From positions 1-27,867 of the forward strand of contig NZ_NMWV01000013.1 in NCBI RefSeq assembly GCF_002860405.1: a stretch of DNA of 27,867 nt. Reading direction: 5' to 3'. This DNA is from Bifidobacterium imperatoris (GTDB lineage Bacteria; Actinomycetota; Actinomycetes; Actinomycetales; Bifidobacteriaceae). The notes under the pieces were generated by a model. The model was not told where the DNA came from. It made no database searches and saw only the letters and a list, made by a program, of their open reading frames with translations. Made by a program: the position numbers and the translations under genes. Positions within the stretch are counted from its first letter, which is position 1; every line of letters starts with the position of its first letter. Below, in pieces: positions 14,086 to 22,222 of the stretch.

Positions 14086-15062
14086 GTTCCAATAATGCCC
14101 ATGCAAGCGCTAATGCCAATGTCATGAATACCCAGAGCATCACTGGCCGCTACCAGCAACGCTCCTCCAGCCGGCGCGCCAACCGTTGGTCTCGCCGCAG
14201 CCGACTGTCGTTCCTCGGCTCACTCAAGGCCGAACTGCTCAAGCTCCAATCATTGAAATCCACATGGATTCTCCTCGGCCTAGCCGCCGCACTTATGGTG
14301 GGCATGGCCGCACTGAGCGCCTGGACCATAACGCTCATGGCCACCATTGATATCACCACCGGCACAACACTCGACCAACCCAAGCCGCTCGCCGCCGTCG
14401 ATCTTTGGGCGGTACTGGCATCCTCGGGCAGTACCGCCGCGCTGGTGATTGGCATTTTCGGCGTTATGGCCATCACCAGCGAATACACCACATCCGCCAT
14501 TCAATCTAGCCTGACTGCCAATCCCAGACGAGGCATGTTCTATATCAGCAAGTCAATCGCCGTGGCACTCTGCGCGCTCGCCTCAGGCATCGTGGGTATT
14601 CTGCTGGCCTCTGGCATACTCTGGCTGTTCGTCCAAGGTCATGATGTTGCGCCGCTCAGCGATGGCCAATGGCGAATCATCCCCATCACCGTAGTCGGAT
14701 TCCCGGTAGTCATCATGCTCATTGCGTTGATGGCGGTAGGACTAGGCGGTTTGACCCGTTCCACAGTAGGCGGAGTCAGCGCAGTGGTCGTGCTGCTTAT
14801 GGTGCTCTCATCCGTATTGGCCATCGTTTCTATGGCGGTCAGTCAGATTTCCTGGCTTGGCACCTTGGCTTATCTCACGCCTGATATGGCGATGAATAAT
14901 TTCCTCGGAGCGAGCATCAACAGTGAGGCAGTCTCTTCGGTCACTTCTCAGCAGAACTACTGGATTCCCGAATGGTGGCAGTCCGGATTGATGCTGCTGG
15001 TTTGGGTAGCCGCGGCTTGGACTGGCGGCTTACTCGTTACCAATTATGTGGATGTGAAGTAA
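14082..15062 (+). CDS. ABC-2 type transporter permease
   Basis: A 326-residue membrane protein partnering the preceding ATPase. A cytoplasmic, basic N-terminus of about 58 residues (many Ser, Asn and Arg) precedes six membrane segments at about 62-84, 112-133, 156-183, 205-223, 232-253 and 301-320. The cytosolic coupling segment EYTTSAIQSSLTANPRR (134-150) between segments 2 and 3 is typical of ABC-2 permeases of bacteriocin or multidrug exporters. Its start overlaps the ATPase stop by 4 bp. The substrate is unknown. Confidence 0.88.
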   Translation: MSSNNAHASANANVMNTQSITGRYQQRSSSRRANRWSRRSRLSFLGSLKAELLKLQSLKSTWILLGLAAALMVGMAALSAWTITLMATIDITTGTTLDQPKPLAAVDLWAVLASSGSTAALVIGIFGVMAITSEYTTSAIQSSLTANPRRGMFYISKSIAVALCALASGIVGILLASGILWLFVQGHDVAPLSDGQWRIIPITVVGFPVVIMLIALMAVGLGGLTRSTVGGVSAVVVLLMVLSSVLAIVSMAVSQISWLGTLAYLTPDMAMNNFLGASINSEAVSSVTSQQNYWIPEWWQSGLMLLVWVAAAWTGGLLVTNYVDVK

Positions 15063-15138
15063 AGAGGTGTGCGGCACTGTTCCGCAATGTCAGCTTCATG
15101 CTTTGAGCGCTGATATTCAGCGTGTCACAAACCGCTCG

Positions 15139-15151
15139 TATAGTAAGGCGC
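15139..15151 (+). promoter_or_regulatory. -10 element just before gatC
   Basis: TATAGT (15139-15144) ends eight bases before the gatC ATG at 15152, giving a leaderless or nearly leaderless transcript. AAGG stands only three bases from the start codon. No clear -35 was seen. Confidence 0.45.
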
Positions 15152-15451
15152 ATGCCAACATTTTCACGCGAAGAAATCGTGCATTTGGGCGATCTTGCCC
15201 GAATCGCGCTCACCGATGAGGAAATCACCCGTCTGCAGGGCGAACTGAACGTCATCGCAGACTCCATTAACAAGGTGCAGGAAGTCGCTTCCGACGACGT
15301 CGAGCCCACCGCAAACCCGGTTCCGCTCGAAGCCTACATGCGCCCGGACGTTGCCGAAACCCCGCTCACGCAGGAAGAGGCTCTTGCAGGAGGCCCGAAG
15401 ACCGAGGCCGGTATGTTCGTGGCACCGCGAATCCTGGGAAGCGAGGAGTGA
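15152..15451 (+). CDS. gatC: Asp/Glu-tRNA amidotransferase subunit C
   Basis: A 99-residue subunit that wraps around GatA and stabilises the GatCAB complex. Recognisable features are the N-terminal [25 protein letters not shown] helix (4-24, described by position) and a C-terminal PLRPD-like segment (here [11 protein letters not shown]). The start at 15152 is chosen by homology. Its stop overlaps the ribosome site and 5' region of gatA, so the genes are translationally coupled. Confidence 0.93.
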   Translation: MPTFSREEIVHLGDLARIALTDEEITRLQGELNVIADSINKVQEVASDDVEPTANPVPLEAYMRPDVAETPLTQEEALAGGPKTEAGMFVAPRILGSEE

Positions 15452-15456
15452 ACCCG

Positions 15457-16998
15457 ATGAGCAACGAAACCGCAACTCTCGTTAAGCTGTCCGCCGCCGA
15501 GCAGGCTGCTGCCATCAAGAAGGGCGACGTCACCTCTCGCGAGCTGGTCGAAGCCCACCTCAAGGTCATCGAAGCCGCCGAGCCATCCATCAAGGCCTTC
15601 CTGAAGGTCTCCGGCGATGTGGCTCTCGAGCAGGCCGATGCCTTCGACAAGAAGTCCGCCGAAGACAAGGCCGCTCTGCCTGAACTGGCCGGCGTGCCGA
15701 TTGCCATCAAGGACATGATTGTCACCAAGGGCATCGAAACCACCGCAGCCTCCAAGATTCTCGAAGGCTGGGTGCCGCCGTACGACGCAACCGTCATCGA
15801 AAAGCTCAAGGCCGCTGGCATGCCGTTGCTCGGCAAGACCAACCTGGATGAGTTCGCACAGGGCTCCTCCACCGAGCACTCCGCCTATCAGACCACCCAC
15901 AATCCGTGGGATACCGAGCGTGTGCCTGGCGGTTCCGGTGGTGGTTCTGCCTCCGCAGTCGCCGCATTCGAGGCTCCGCTGGCCCTCGGCACCGATACCG
16001 GTGGCTCCATCCGTCAGCCGGGCGCTCTGACCGGCACTGTCGGCGTCAAGCCCACCTACGGTGGCGTTTCTCGTTTCGGCGCCATTGCTATGGCCTCCTC
16101 TCTGGATCAGATTGGCCCGGTTTCCCGTACCGTGCTCGATTCTGCTCTGCTGCAGGAAGTCATTGGTGGCCATGATCGCCGCGATTCGACTTCCATTCCT
16201 GAAGGCCCGCGCCCGATGGTCGCCGCCGCACGCGAAGGCGCTAAGCGCGATCTCAAGGGTCTGAAGGTCGGCCTCATCAAGGAGCTCGGCGGTGATGGCT
16301 TCCAGCCTGGCGTCGAAGCCCGCTTCAACGAGGCTGTCGACAAGCTCAAGGAAATGGGCGCCGAGGTCGTTGAGGTTTCCGTACCGCACATCGGCTACTC
16401 CCTGGGCGCTTACTACATCATCATGCCGTCTGAGGTGAGCTCCAACCTGGCTCGCTACGATGGTATGCGCTACGGCTTGCGCGTGATGCCACCGGCTGGT
16501 GTACCGCAAACCGCCGCCAACATGATGGCCTACACCCGTGAGGCTGGCTTCGGCGACGAGGTCAAGCGTCGTATTATCCTCGGCACCTATGCGCTGTCCG
16601 CTGGCTATTACGATGCTTGGTACGGTTCCGCTCAGAAGGTCCGTACTCTCATCATCCAGGACTTCAAGAAGGCCTTCGAACAGGCTGACGTGCTGGTCTC
16701 CCCGACCTCCCCGTCCACCGCCTTCAAGTTCGGCGAGAAGATGGACGATCCGCTGGCCATGTACATGAACGATATTGCCACCATTCCAGCCAACCTCGCC
16801 GGTGTGCCGGCCATGTCCATTCCGGCCGGCCTCTCCGACGATGGCCTGCCTGTTGGCTTCCAGTTCATCGCCCCGCAGCAGCGCGACGAAGTCATGTACA
16901 AGCCGGCAGCCGCACTTGAGGCAGCCCTTGAGGAAAGCTGGGGCGGCCCGATTTGGAACAGCCTCAAGACCCCGTGGCTTGACGGTCTCGCTGAGTAA
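15457..16998 (+). CDS. gatA: Asp/Glu-tRNA amidotransferase subunit A
   Basis: A 513-residue amidase that releases ammonia from glutamine for transamidation of Glu-tRNA(Gln) or Asp-tRNA(Asn). The catalytic Ser-Ser-Lys triad is complete: K85 (VPIAIKDMI), cis-Ser S160 (GGSGGGS) and nucleophile S184 ([11 protein letters not shown]), each six residues downstream of the Staphylococcus equivalents. The ATG at 15457 is preferred because GAGGAG lies eight bases upstream; the in-frame GTG at 15448 overlaps that site. It sits between gatC and gatB in one operon. Confidence 0.96.
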   Translation: MSNETATLVKLSAAEQAAAIKKGDVTSRELVEAHLKVIEAAEPSIKAFLKVSGDVALEQADAFDKKSAEDKAALPELAGVPIAIKDMIVTKGIETTAASKILEGWVPPYDATVIEKLKAAGMPLLGKTNLDEFAQGSSTEHSAYQTTHNPWDTERVPGGSGGGSASAVAAFEAPLALGTDTGGSIRQPGALTGTVGVKPTYGGVSRFGAIAMASSLDQIGPVSRTVLDSALLQEVIGGHDRRDSTSIPEGPRPMVAAAREGAKRDLKGLKVGLIKELGGDGFQPGVEARFNEAVDKLKEMGAEVVEVSVPHIGYSLGAYYIIMPSEVSSNLARYDGMRYGLRVMPPAGVPQTAANMMAYTREAGFGDEVKRRIILGTYALSAGYYDAWYGSAQKVRTLIIQDFKKAFEQADVLVSPTSPSTAFKFGEKMDDPLAMYMNDIATIPANLAGVPAMSIPAGLSDDGLPVGFQFIAPQQRDEVMYKPAAALEAALEESWGGPIWNSLKTPWLDGLAE

Positions 16999-17026
16999 AG
17001 CATCGGAAGGAAAGATAAGCAACATC

Positions 17027-18526
17027 ATGGCTGAAAAACTGATGAAGTACGCCGATGCCACCAAGAAGTATGATGTGGTCTTCGGCTTGGAAACCCACGT
17101 TGAGCTCAGCACGAACACTAAGCTGTTCTGCCCGGCTCATATCGAGTTCGGTGGTGAGCCGAACACTCAGCTGACCCCGGTTTCCCTGGGTCTGCCGGGT
17201 AGCCTTCCGGTAGTCAACAAGACGGCTGTTGATTACGCCATCAAGCTGGGTCTTGCCCTGCACTGCGAAATCGCCGAGTGGAGCCAGTTCGCTCGTAAGA
17301 ACTACTTCTACCCGGACATGCCGCGCGATTACCAGATTTCCCAGTACGATAAGCCCACCAATGGCAACGGCTACTTGGATGTTGAGCTGGAAGACGGCAC
17401 TGTGTTCCGCGTGCCGATCGAGCGCGCCCACATTGAGGATGACGCTGGCAAGAACACCCACGTCGGTGGTGCTGACGGCCGTATCGAAGGTGCCGATCAC
17501 TCTCTCGTGGATTACAACCGTGCCGGCGTGCCGCTGATTGAGATTGTGACCAAGCCGATTGAGGGCGCTGGCGACCGTGCTCCGGAAATCGCAGGTGCTT
17601 ACATGCGTGCCATCCGTGACATCGTGCGTGCGCTGAACATCAGCCACGCTCGCATGGAGCAGGGCAACATGCGCGCCGACGTGAACGTTTCCCTGCGTCC
17701 GTCCGCCGATGCTCCGTACGGCACTCGTTCTGAAACCAAGAACGTGAACTCCTTCCGCGGCATTGAGAAGACCATCCAGTACGAGATTCGCCGTCAGGCC
17801 GCTCGTCTGGATGAAGGCAAGGATATTCTGCAGGAGACCCGCCACTGGGATGAGGCTACGCAGACCACTGCTGGCGGCCGTGTGAAGTCCGATGCTGACG
17901 ATTACCGTTACTTCCCGGATCCGGATCTGGTGATGCTGCACATCACCAAGGAGCATATCGAAGAGATCAAGGCCCAGATGCCGGAGATGCCGCGTGAACG
18001 TCGCAACCGTCTCAAGGCTGAATGGGGCTTGAGCGATCTGCAGATGCGTGACATCCTCAACGCCGACGCTCTCGACCTGATTGAGGACACCGTCAAGGCT
18101 GGCGCTAAGGCTGCTGGCGCCCGCAAGTGGTGGCTGGGCGAGCTGTCTCGCGCCGCCAACGCTCAGGGTGTCTCCCTCGAAGAGCTGCCGATTACTCCGG
18201 CCGATGTGGCTGAAGTCGAAAAGCTCATTGCCGATGGCAAGCTCAACGACAAGCTCGCTAAGCAGACCGTCGAAGGTGTGCTGAAGGGCGAAGGCACTCC
18301 GGATGAGGTCGTCAAGAAGCACGGCTACAAGATCGTCGAAGACAACGGCGCTATCGAAGCCGCTGTCGACGCTGCATTCGAGGCCAACCCCGACGTGGTT
18401 GAGAAGCTCAAGAGCGGCAACATGAAGCCGATGGGTGTGATCATCGGTGCCGTGATGAAGGCCACCCGCGGTCAGGCCGATGCCAAGGCCGTCACCAAGG
18501 TGGTCATGGGCAAGATCAAGTCCTGA
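17027..18526 (+). CDS. gatB: Asp/Glu-tRNA amidotransferase subunit B
   Basis: A 499-residue subunit that binds and phosphorylates the misacylated tRNA before amidation. The cradle domain shows [17 protein letters not shown] (about 19-35), the Zn/Mg-related [17 protein letters not shown] region and EDDAGKNTH. The C-terminal YqeY-like tail domain (about 360-499) ends in [19 protein letters not shown], typical of GatB. A GGAAGGAAAG site lies about 12 bases before the ATG at 17027. The frame opens upstream into gatA but without homology. A long-stem terminator follows. Confidence 0.96.
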   Translation: MAEKLMKYADATKKYDVVFGLETHVELSTNTKLFCPAHIEFGGEPNTQLTPVSLGLPGSLPVVNKTAVDYAIKLGLALHCEIAEWSQFARKNYFYPDMPRDYQISQYDKPTNGNGYLDVELEDGTVFRVPIERAHIEDDAGKNTHVGGADGRIEGADHSLVDYNRAGVPLIEIVTKPIEGAGDRAPEIAGAYMRAIRDIVRALNISHARMEQGNMRADVNVSLRPSADAPYGTRSETKNVNSFRGIEKTIQYEIRRQAARLDEGKDILQETRHWDEATQTTAGGRVKSDADDYRYFPDPDLVMLHITKEHIEEIKAQMPEMPRERRNRLKAEWGLSDLQMRDILNADALDLIEDTVKAGAKAAGARKWWLGELSRAANAQGVSLEELPITPADVAEVEKLIADGKLNDKLAKQTVEGVLKGEGTPDEVVKKHGYKIVEDNGAIEAAVDAAFEANPDVVEKLKSGNMKPMGVIIGAVMKATRGQADAKAVTKVVMGKIKS

Positions 18527-18549
18527 GCCATTAAGCCGGCAGGCTGCTG

Positions 18550-18604
18550 AACAGGCCGTAACTGCGCGAGAGAACAATAACCCCGCGCAGTTACGGCCTG
18601 TTTT
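18550..18604 (+). terminator. gatCAB terminator with a 19-bp perfect stem
   Basis: AACAGGCCGTAACTGCGCG pairs exactly with its complement at 18584-18602 around a 15-base loop, then TTTTGTT follows. It lies 23 bp after the gatB stop. Confidence 0.85.
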
Positions 18605-18611
18605 GTTGCAT

Positions 18612-18664
18612 AAAGAGGCAGTAACTGCGCGTGGTTGGGCAGTGGCTCGCTCCACAGCCTCTTT
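18612..18664 (+). repeat. Second hairpin with a partial copy of the gatB terminator arm
   Basis: AAAGAGGC (18612-18619) pairs with GCCTCTTT (18657-18664). The inside begins with AGTAACTGCGCG, a third copy of part of the terminator arm just upstream, suggesting local duplication. Confidence 0.5.
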
Positions 18665-18690
18665 CCAGCGTTCACCCAGCAGAGTAAGAT
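18662..18690 (+). promoter_or_regulatory. Probable promoter of the GNAT-DUF2469 pair
   Basis: TTTCCA (18662-18667) and TAAGAT (18685-18690) are 17 bp apart; the predicted start is about 60 bases before the start codon at 18756. Confidence 0.4.
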
Positions 18691-18755
18691 ATGTTCGGCA
18701 CTGATCGTGAGCGAATCATGAGTCATCATGAGCCGAAACAGGGGACGAACATCAA

Positions 18756-19832
18756 ATGACCGAGACCAACGAGACGTTGAGCATGCCAGCGGACGCGCAG
18801 GTCAAGCGTGACCTGCCTCAAAGCATCATCATTCCGCCGATCCAAGGCGAAATGGTGCATTTACGTCCGGCTACGTTGGAGGATTTGCCGCGTCTTGATG
18901 AACTTGACGCGTTTTACGGTGCTTCCAAAATCACTGGCAAGGATGCGGCTACTGAACGTTCTATGATTCATACATGGGTACGCCGTTCTCAGGCATGGGA
19001 GTCCGGCTTGGCTCCTGCGGAGTCTGGCGTTGGCGATCCGGAATCTCGCCGAACTATCGCATGGGCAGTAGTGACTGATGCCGATCACGATGAAGATGGC
19101 AAAGCCGATGCTGCCTCGACCGACAATGTTATCGGCATGATTTTCCTGATCGATATCGATGGTTGGTCTCGTTCCGCCCGCATTCAGATTGTGCTTGGTC
19201 GTGATTACCGTGGTCGTGGCTACTCGCGTGATGCCATGCCCCGCGTTATGACGTACGGTTTCGCCTCGGAGCCGGCAGGTCTCGGCATGCATCGTATTTG
19301 GGTGGCTGTTCCGGAGAACAATACGCGTTCGATTTCGGTGTACCAGTCTCTTGGTTTTGTGCCATCCGGAACTTCGCGCGATGCGTTGTGGGATGCTGAA
19401 AACAGCAAGTATCAGGATTTGATTGTGATGGACACATTGGTGGACGAATACGATCCAATCCGTTCGCTTGACGCATTCGGTATGCATTTGATTGAAAACA
19501 ATCCGGGTGTGCAGGAAGCGCTTGCTGCACGCGAGCATTCTGTGGCTCTTCGTCAGAACAATGCAGCTGAAAGTACTTCTGCGGGAGTGGAAACATTGCG
19601 TTCCGGCGATGCACAGGATACGTCGGCAGCACATGCGGCGGATGCGCGTAAGAGCGCGGCGGATGCGCAGAAGTCAGATGGGTCAGCGGAAACCCAGCAC
19701 GAGAAGTCCCGTTTGACTGCGGAAGAAGAAAGCAATTGGCCATACGGGCAAGGCGAGCGTAAGGCTTCCAAGGAAGCATGGTGGCGCACGCTGGGCCGTG
19801 GTCGTAAGCGTGATACAGAAAGCGAGAAGTGA
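18756..19832 (+). CDS. GNAT-family N-acetyltransferase with long charged tail
   Basis: A 358-residue protein whose residues about 32-230 form a Gcn5-type acetyltransferase of the RimJ/RimL-like class. The acetyl-CoA loop is RGRGYS (152-157), followed by the AVPENNTRSISVYQSLGF helix (184-201), a hallmark of these enzymes. From about 255 the chain becomes low-complexity and Ala/Ser/Lys-rich, with repeated AADARKS/AADAQKS units and a basic end, so it is probably disordered. AGGGGA lies about 10 bases before the ATG. The DUF2469 gene starts 7 bp after its stop. The substrate (a protein N-terminus, amino acid or drug) cannot be deduced. Confidence 0.8.
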   Translation: MTETNETLSMPADAQVKRDLPQSIIIPPIQGEMVHLRPATLEDLPRLDELDAFYGASKITGKDAATERSMIHTWVRRSQAWESGLAPAESGVGDPESRRTIAWAVVTDADHDEDGKADAASTDNVIGMIFLIDIDGWSRSARIQIVLGRDYRGRGYSRDAMPRVMTYGFASEPAGLGMHRIWVAVPENNTRSISVYQSLGFVPSGTSRDALWDAENSKYQDLIVMDTLVDEYDPIRSLDAFGMHLIENNPGVQEALAAREHSVALRQNNAAESTSAGVETLRSGDAQDTSAAHAADARKSAADAQKSDGSAETQHEKSRLTAEEESNWPYGQGERKASKEAWWRTLGRGRKRDTESEK

Positions 19833-19839
19833 ACGTAGC

Positions 19840-20154
19840 ATGAGCGCCGAGGATCTCGACAATTACGAAACCGATGCCGAGCTCGCCCTGTATAAGGAAT
19901 ATCGCGACGTTATCAAGCTGTTCACCTATGTTGTGGAAACCGAACGTCGCTTCTACTTGGCGAACAAGGTTGATTTCAACGTCCGTTCCGCTGGACAGGA
20001 TGTGTATTTTGATGTGCAGTTGACTGATGCTTGGGTGTGGGATGTGTACCGTTCCAGCCGATTCGTCAAGTCTGTGCGCATTGTGACCTTCAAGGATGTC
20101 AACGTCGAAGAGGTGCAGAAAACCGACATTGACATCCCCGACGATATTCATTAA
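19840..20154 (+). CDS. DUF2469 family protein
   Basis: A 104-residue cytosolic protein of an actinobacterial conserved family. The segments MSAEDLDNYETDAELALYKEY and VVETERRFYLANKVDF, the TDAWVWDVYR motif and VRIVTFKDVNVEE are characteristic. In other actinobacteria the family often lies near ribosomal or ribonuclease HII genes, but its function is unknown. The start at 19840 follows the GNAT stop by 7 bp; the frame extends upstream inside the GNAT gene without homology. Co-transcription with the GNAT gene is likely. Confidence 0.88.
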   Translation: MSAEDLDNYETDAELALYKEYRDVIKLFTYVVETERRFYLANKVDFNVRSAGQDVYFDVQLTDAWVWDVYRSSRFVKSVRIVTFKDVNVEEVQKTDIDIPDDIH

Positions 20155-20206
20155 GCACTCTAGAGTGCAGGCGATTACCGAAGAGAAATCGTGACGAAAT
20201 GCACAA

Positions 20207-20235
20207 TTGAAGCGTGCGTTTCCAAGGCTTAAGGT
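20207..20235 (+). promoter_or_regulatory. Promoter of the flavoprotein gene
   Basis: TTGAAG (20207-20212) and TAAGGT (20230-20235) are 17 bp apart. Transcription would begin near 20242, about 28 bases before the GTG start and upstream of the AAGGAG site. Confidence 0.5.
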
Positions 20236-20269
20236 AAGCTATCGCTGATTTTGTTGTAAGGAGATGCAA

Positions 20270-21883
20270 GTGAGCGAAAAGCAGTCTGTGGTGATTATCG
20301 GCGGTGGTCCCGCTGGCCTGACCGCCGCATGGGAGCTCGTCAAGGATGGCGGCTCTGATAAGTACGATGTGACCGTGCTCGAGGAAACCCGCGAATTCGG
20401 CGGTATCTCGCGCACTGTGAAGCACAACGGCAACCGCATGGATATCGGCGGTCACCGTTTCTTCTCCAAGGACGACCGCATCATGGAGTGGTGGAAGACC
20501 GTTCTGCCGCTGCAAGGTGCTCCTTCCTATGATGACAAGAAGCTGGGCCGTGAGCACGACATGGAGCCGGGTGGCCCGGATCCCGAAATTGAAGACAAGG
20601 TGATGCTCAAGCGTCACCGCGTGTCCCGTATCTACTGGAACCGCCGCTTCTTCGATTACCCGATTTCTTTGAGCGTCAACACCTTCAAGGCGATGGGCTT
20701 CAAGCTCACCTTGGTGGCCGGCTTCAGCTACCTGAAGTCCATGTTCCACAAGCTGCCGGAAGACAATCTGGAGAACTTCTACATCAACCGTTTCGGCCGC
20801 AAGCTGTATTCCATGTTCTTCGAGGGCTACACCGAGAAGCTGTGGGGCCGTCACCCCTCCCAGATTTCCGCGGACTGGGGCGCCCAGCGCGTGAAGGGCC
20901 TGAGCATCATGGGCGTGCTGAAGAACGCCTTCCAGAAGCTGCTGCCCAAGAAGCGTTCCAACGCCGAGGTGGAAACCTCCCTGATCGAGGAGTTCTGGTA
21001 CCCGAAGTACGGTCCGGGCCAGCTGTGGGAGACCGTGGAATCCAACTGTGAAGCTGCTGGCGTGAAGGTGCTGACCGACGCCAAGGTGGTCGAGGTGCGC
21101 CAGACCAACGGCGCCATCTCCTCCGTGGTATACGTGGATTCCGAGGGTAACCGTACCGAACTCGCCGGCGATCAGTTCATCTCCTCCATGCCGGTCAAGG
21201 ATTTGGTCAACGCCATTGACGCTGCCGGCGCCGATCCCGAGGCCGCTGATTCCAAGGCCGCCCCGGCCGACATGACCGCTGTTGCCAGCGGCTTGCCGTA
21301 CCGCGACTTTGTGACCGTGGGCCTGCTGGTCAAGCACCTGAAGCTCAAGAACACCACCGACATCCCGACCCTCGGCAATCCGCCGATCGTGCCGGACTGC
21401 TGGATCTACGTGCAGGATCCGGGCTACAAGGTCGGCCGTCTCCAGATCTTCAACAACTGGAGCCCATACCTGGTCAAGGATGTCGACAACACCGTGTGGG
21501 TCGGCCTCGAGTACTTCTGCGAGGAAGGCGACTCCTTCTGGAACATGTCCGAAGAGGATGTGACCAAGTTCGCCATCTCCGAGCTCACCCGCATGCGTGT
21601 GATCAACGGTCCGGAAGAGGTCATCGACTCCCATCGTGAGCGCGTCAAGAAGGCGTACCCCGCCTACTTCGACACTTACGAGCATATGGATGAGCTCATC
21701 GAATATCTTGATGGCTTCGGCAACCTCTACTGCGTCGGCCGTAACGGTCAGCACCGTTACAACAACATGGATCACTCTATGGCCACCGCTATGGAAGCCG
21801 TCAGCAACATCAAGACCGGCAAGACCTCCAAGAAGAATGTGTGGTCTGTCAACACCGAAAAGTCCTACCACGAGCAGAAGTAG
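20270..21883 (+). CDS. FAD-dependent oxidoreductase, UDP-galactopyranose mutase/protoporphyrinogen-oxidase-like
   Basis: A 537-residue flavoprotein with an N-terminal dinucleotide-binding fold, VVIIGGGPAGLTAAWEL (7-23), and the substrate-side GGHRFFSKD motif. It resembles the amine-oxidase/protoporphyrinogen-oxidase group and distant UDP-galactopyranose mutases, but is longer than classical Glf (about 390), so glf is not assigned. A role in envelope sugar metabolism is plausible but not shown. GTG at 20270 is preferred: AAGGAG lies six bases upstream, while the in-frame ATG at 20264 abuts the site. The last codons and stop lie inside an inverted/direct repeat element (see 21874-22076). Confidence 0.75.
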   Translation: MSEKQSVVIIGGGPAGLTAAWELVKDGGSDKYDVTVLEETREFGGISRTVKHNGNRMDIGGHRFFSKDDRIMEWWKTVLPLQGAPSYDDKKLGREHDMEPGGPDPEIEDKVMLKRHRVSRIYWNRRFFDYPISLSVNTFKAMGFKLTLVAGFSYLKSMFHKLPEDNLENFYINRFGRKLYSMFFEGYTEKLWGRHPSQISADWGAQRVKGLSIMGVLKNAFQKLLPKKRSNAEVETSLIEEFWYPKYGPGQLWETVESNCEAAGVKVLTDAKVVEVRQTNGAISSVVYVDSEGNRTELAGDQFISSMPVKDLVNAIDAAGADPEAADSKAAPADMTAVASGLPYRDFVTVGLLVKHLKLKNTTDIPTLGNPPIVPDCWIYVQDPGYKVGRLQIFNNWSPYLVKDVDNTVWVGLEYFCEEGDSFWNMSEEDVTKFAISELTRMRVINGPEEVIDSHRERVKKAYPAYFDTYEHMDELIEYLDGFGNLYCVGRNGQHRYNNMDHSMATAMEAVSNIKTGKTSKKNVWSVNTEKSYHEQK

Positions 21884-22038
21884 TTGGCGGAGCGTTAGCG
21901 GCGTTGCTCCTCGGTCGATGTACCTTTGTACATCTTCCCTCGGTGCGCCTTGCTACCGCACTCGCCAACTCCTTCTGCCGTCAAGTAAGCAATTAGTTAC
22001 ACTGCTTACTTCGCTTACATAGAAGTAGTTGGCGGAGC
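21874..22038. repeat. Palindromic element with three copies of the flavoprotein gene end
   Basis: The 18-mer AGAAGTAGTTGGCGGAGC is found at 21876-21893, where it includes the gene's last codon and TAG stop, and again exactly at 22021-22038. An inverted, slightly changed copy lies at about 21961-21979, closing a long imperfect hairpin of about 95 bp with a perfect inner stem ATGTAC/GTACAT. A second hairpin, AAGTAAGCA/TGCTTACTT (21983-22011), fills the rest. No transposase is present. Confidence 0.75.
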
Positions 22039-22222
22039 TTCTAAAACGGCCTATCGCTTATGCGGTAGGCCGTTTTGCTTTTGGTCGGTGAGGCGTTGTA
22101 AAGTATTCGAAGTTCGCAAGGGCGCTTAAGACGCAGCGAACATTCATGAGCGGGTGAACCCGCAAAATCACTCTTAACTCCGTAAGTGGGCATATGCCTG
22201 TTCGGTATGGAAAGGGCAACCA
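21884..22222. other. Structured intergenic region before rho
   Basis: These 339 bases contain the palindromic repeat element, a terminator (22043-22076) and the rho leader. In the leader, GCGGGT-ga-ACCCGC (22150-22163) is a small perfect hairpin. A weak promoter (TTGGTC, 17 bp, TATTCG; near 22082-22110) may serve rho. No credible gene is seen. Confidence 0.6.
22043..22076 (+). terminator. Terminator after the flavoprotein gene
   Basis: AAAACGGCCTA pairs with TAGGCCGTTTT, extended inward by CGC/GCG around a short loop, and is followed by GCTTTT. It may work in both directions. Confidence 0.8.

Noticed and set aside
15334..17118. Long minus-strand open frame opposite gatA
   Set aside because: It mirrors codon bias of gatC/gatA, has a composition rich in Gly, His and Asp, and resembles no family.
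16964..18655. Long minus-strand open frame opposite gatB
   Set aside because: Antisense shadow of gatB; no motif and no ribosome site.
20099..21871. Long minus-strand open frame opposite the flavoprotein gene
   Set aside because: Antisense shadow; GC-rich codon bias makes such frames open by chance.
20270..21883. Naming the flavoprotein gene glf
   Set aside because: It is about 150 residues longer than classical UDP-galactopyranose mutase and the similarity is of the general flavoprotein type, so the symbol would overstate the evidence.
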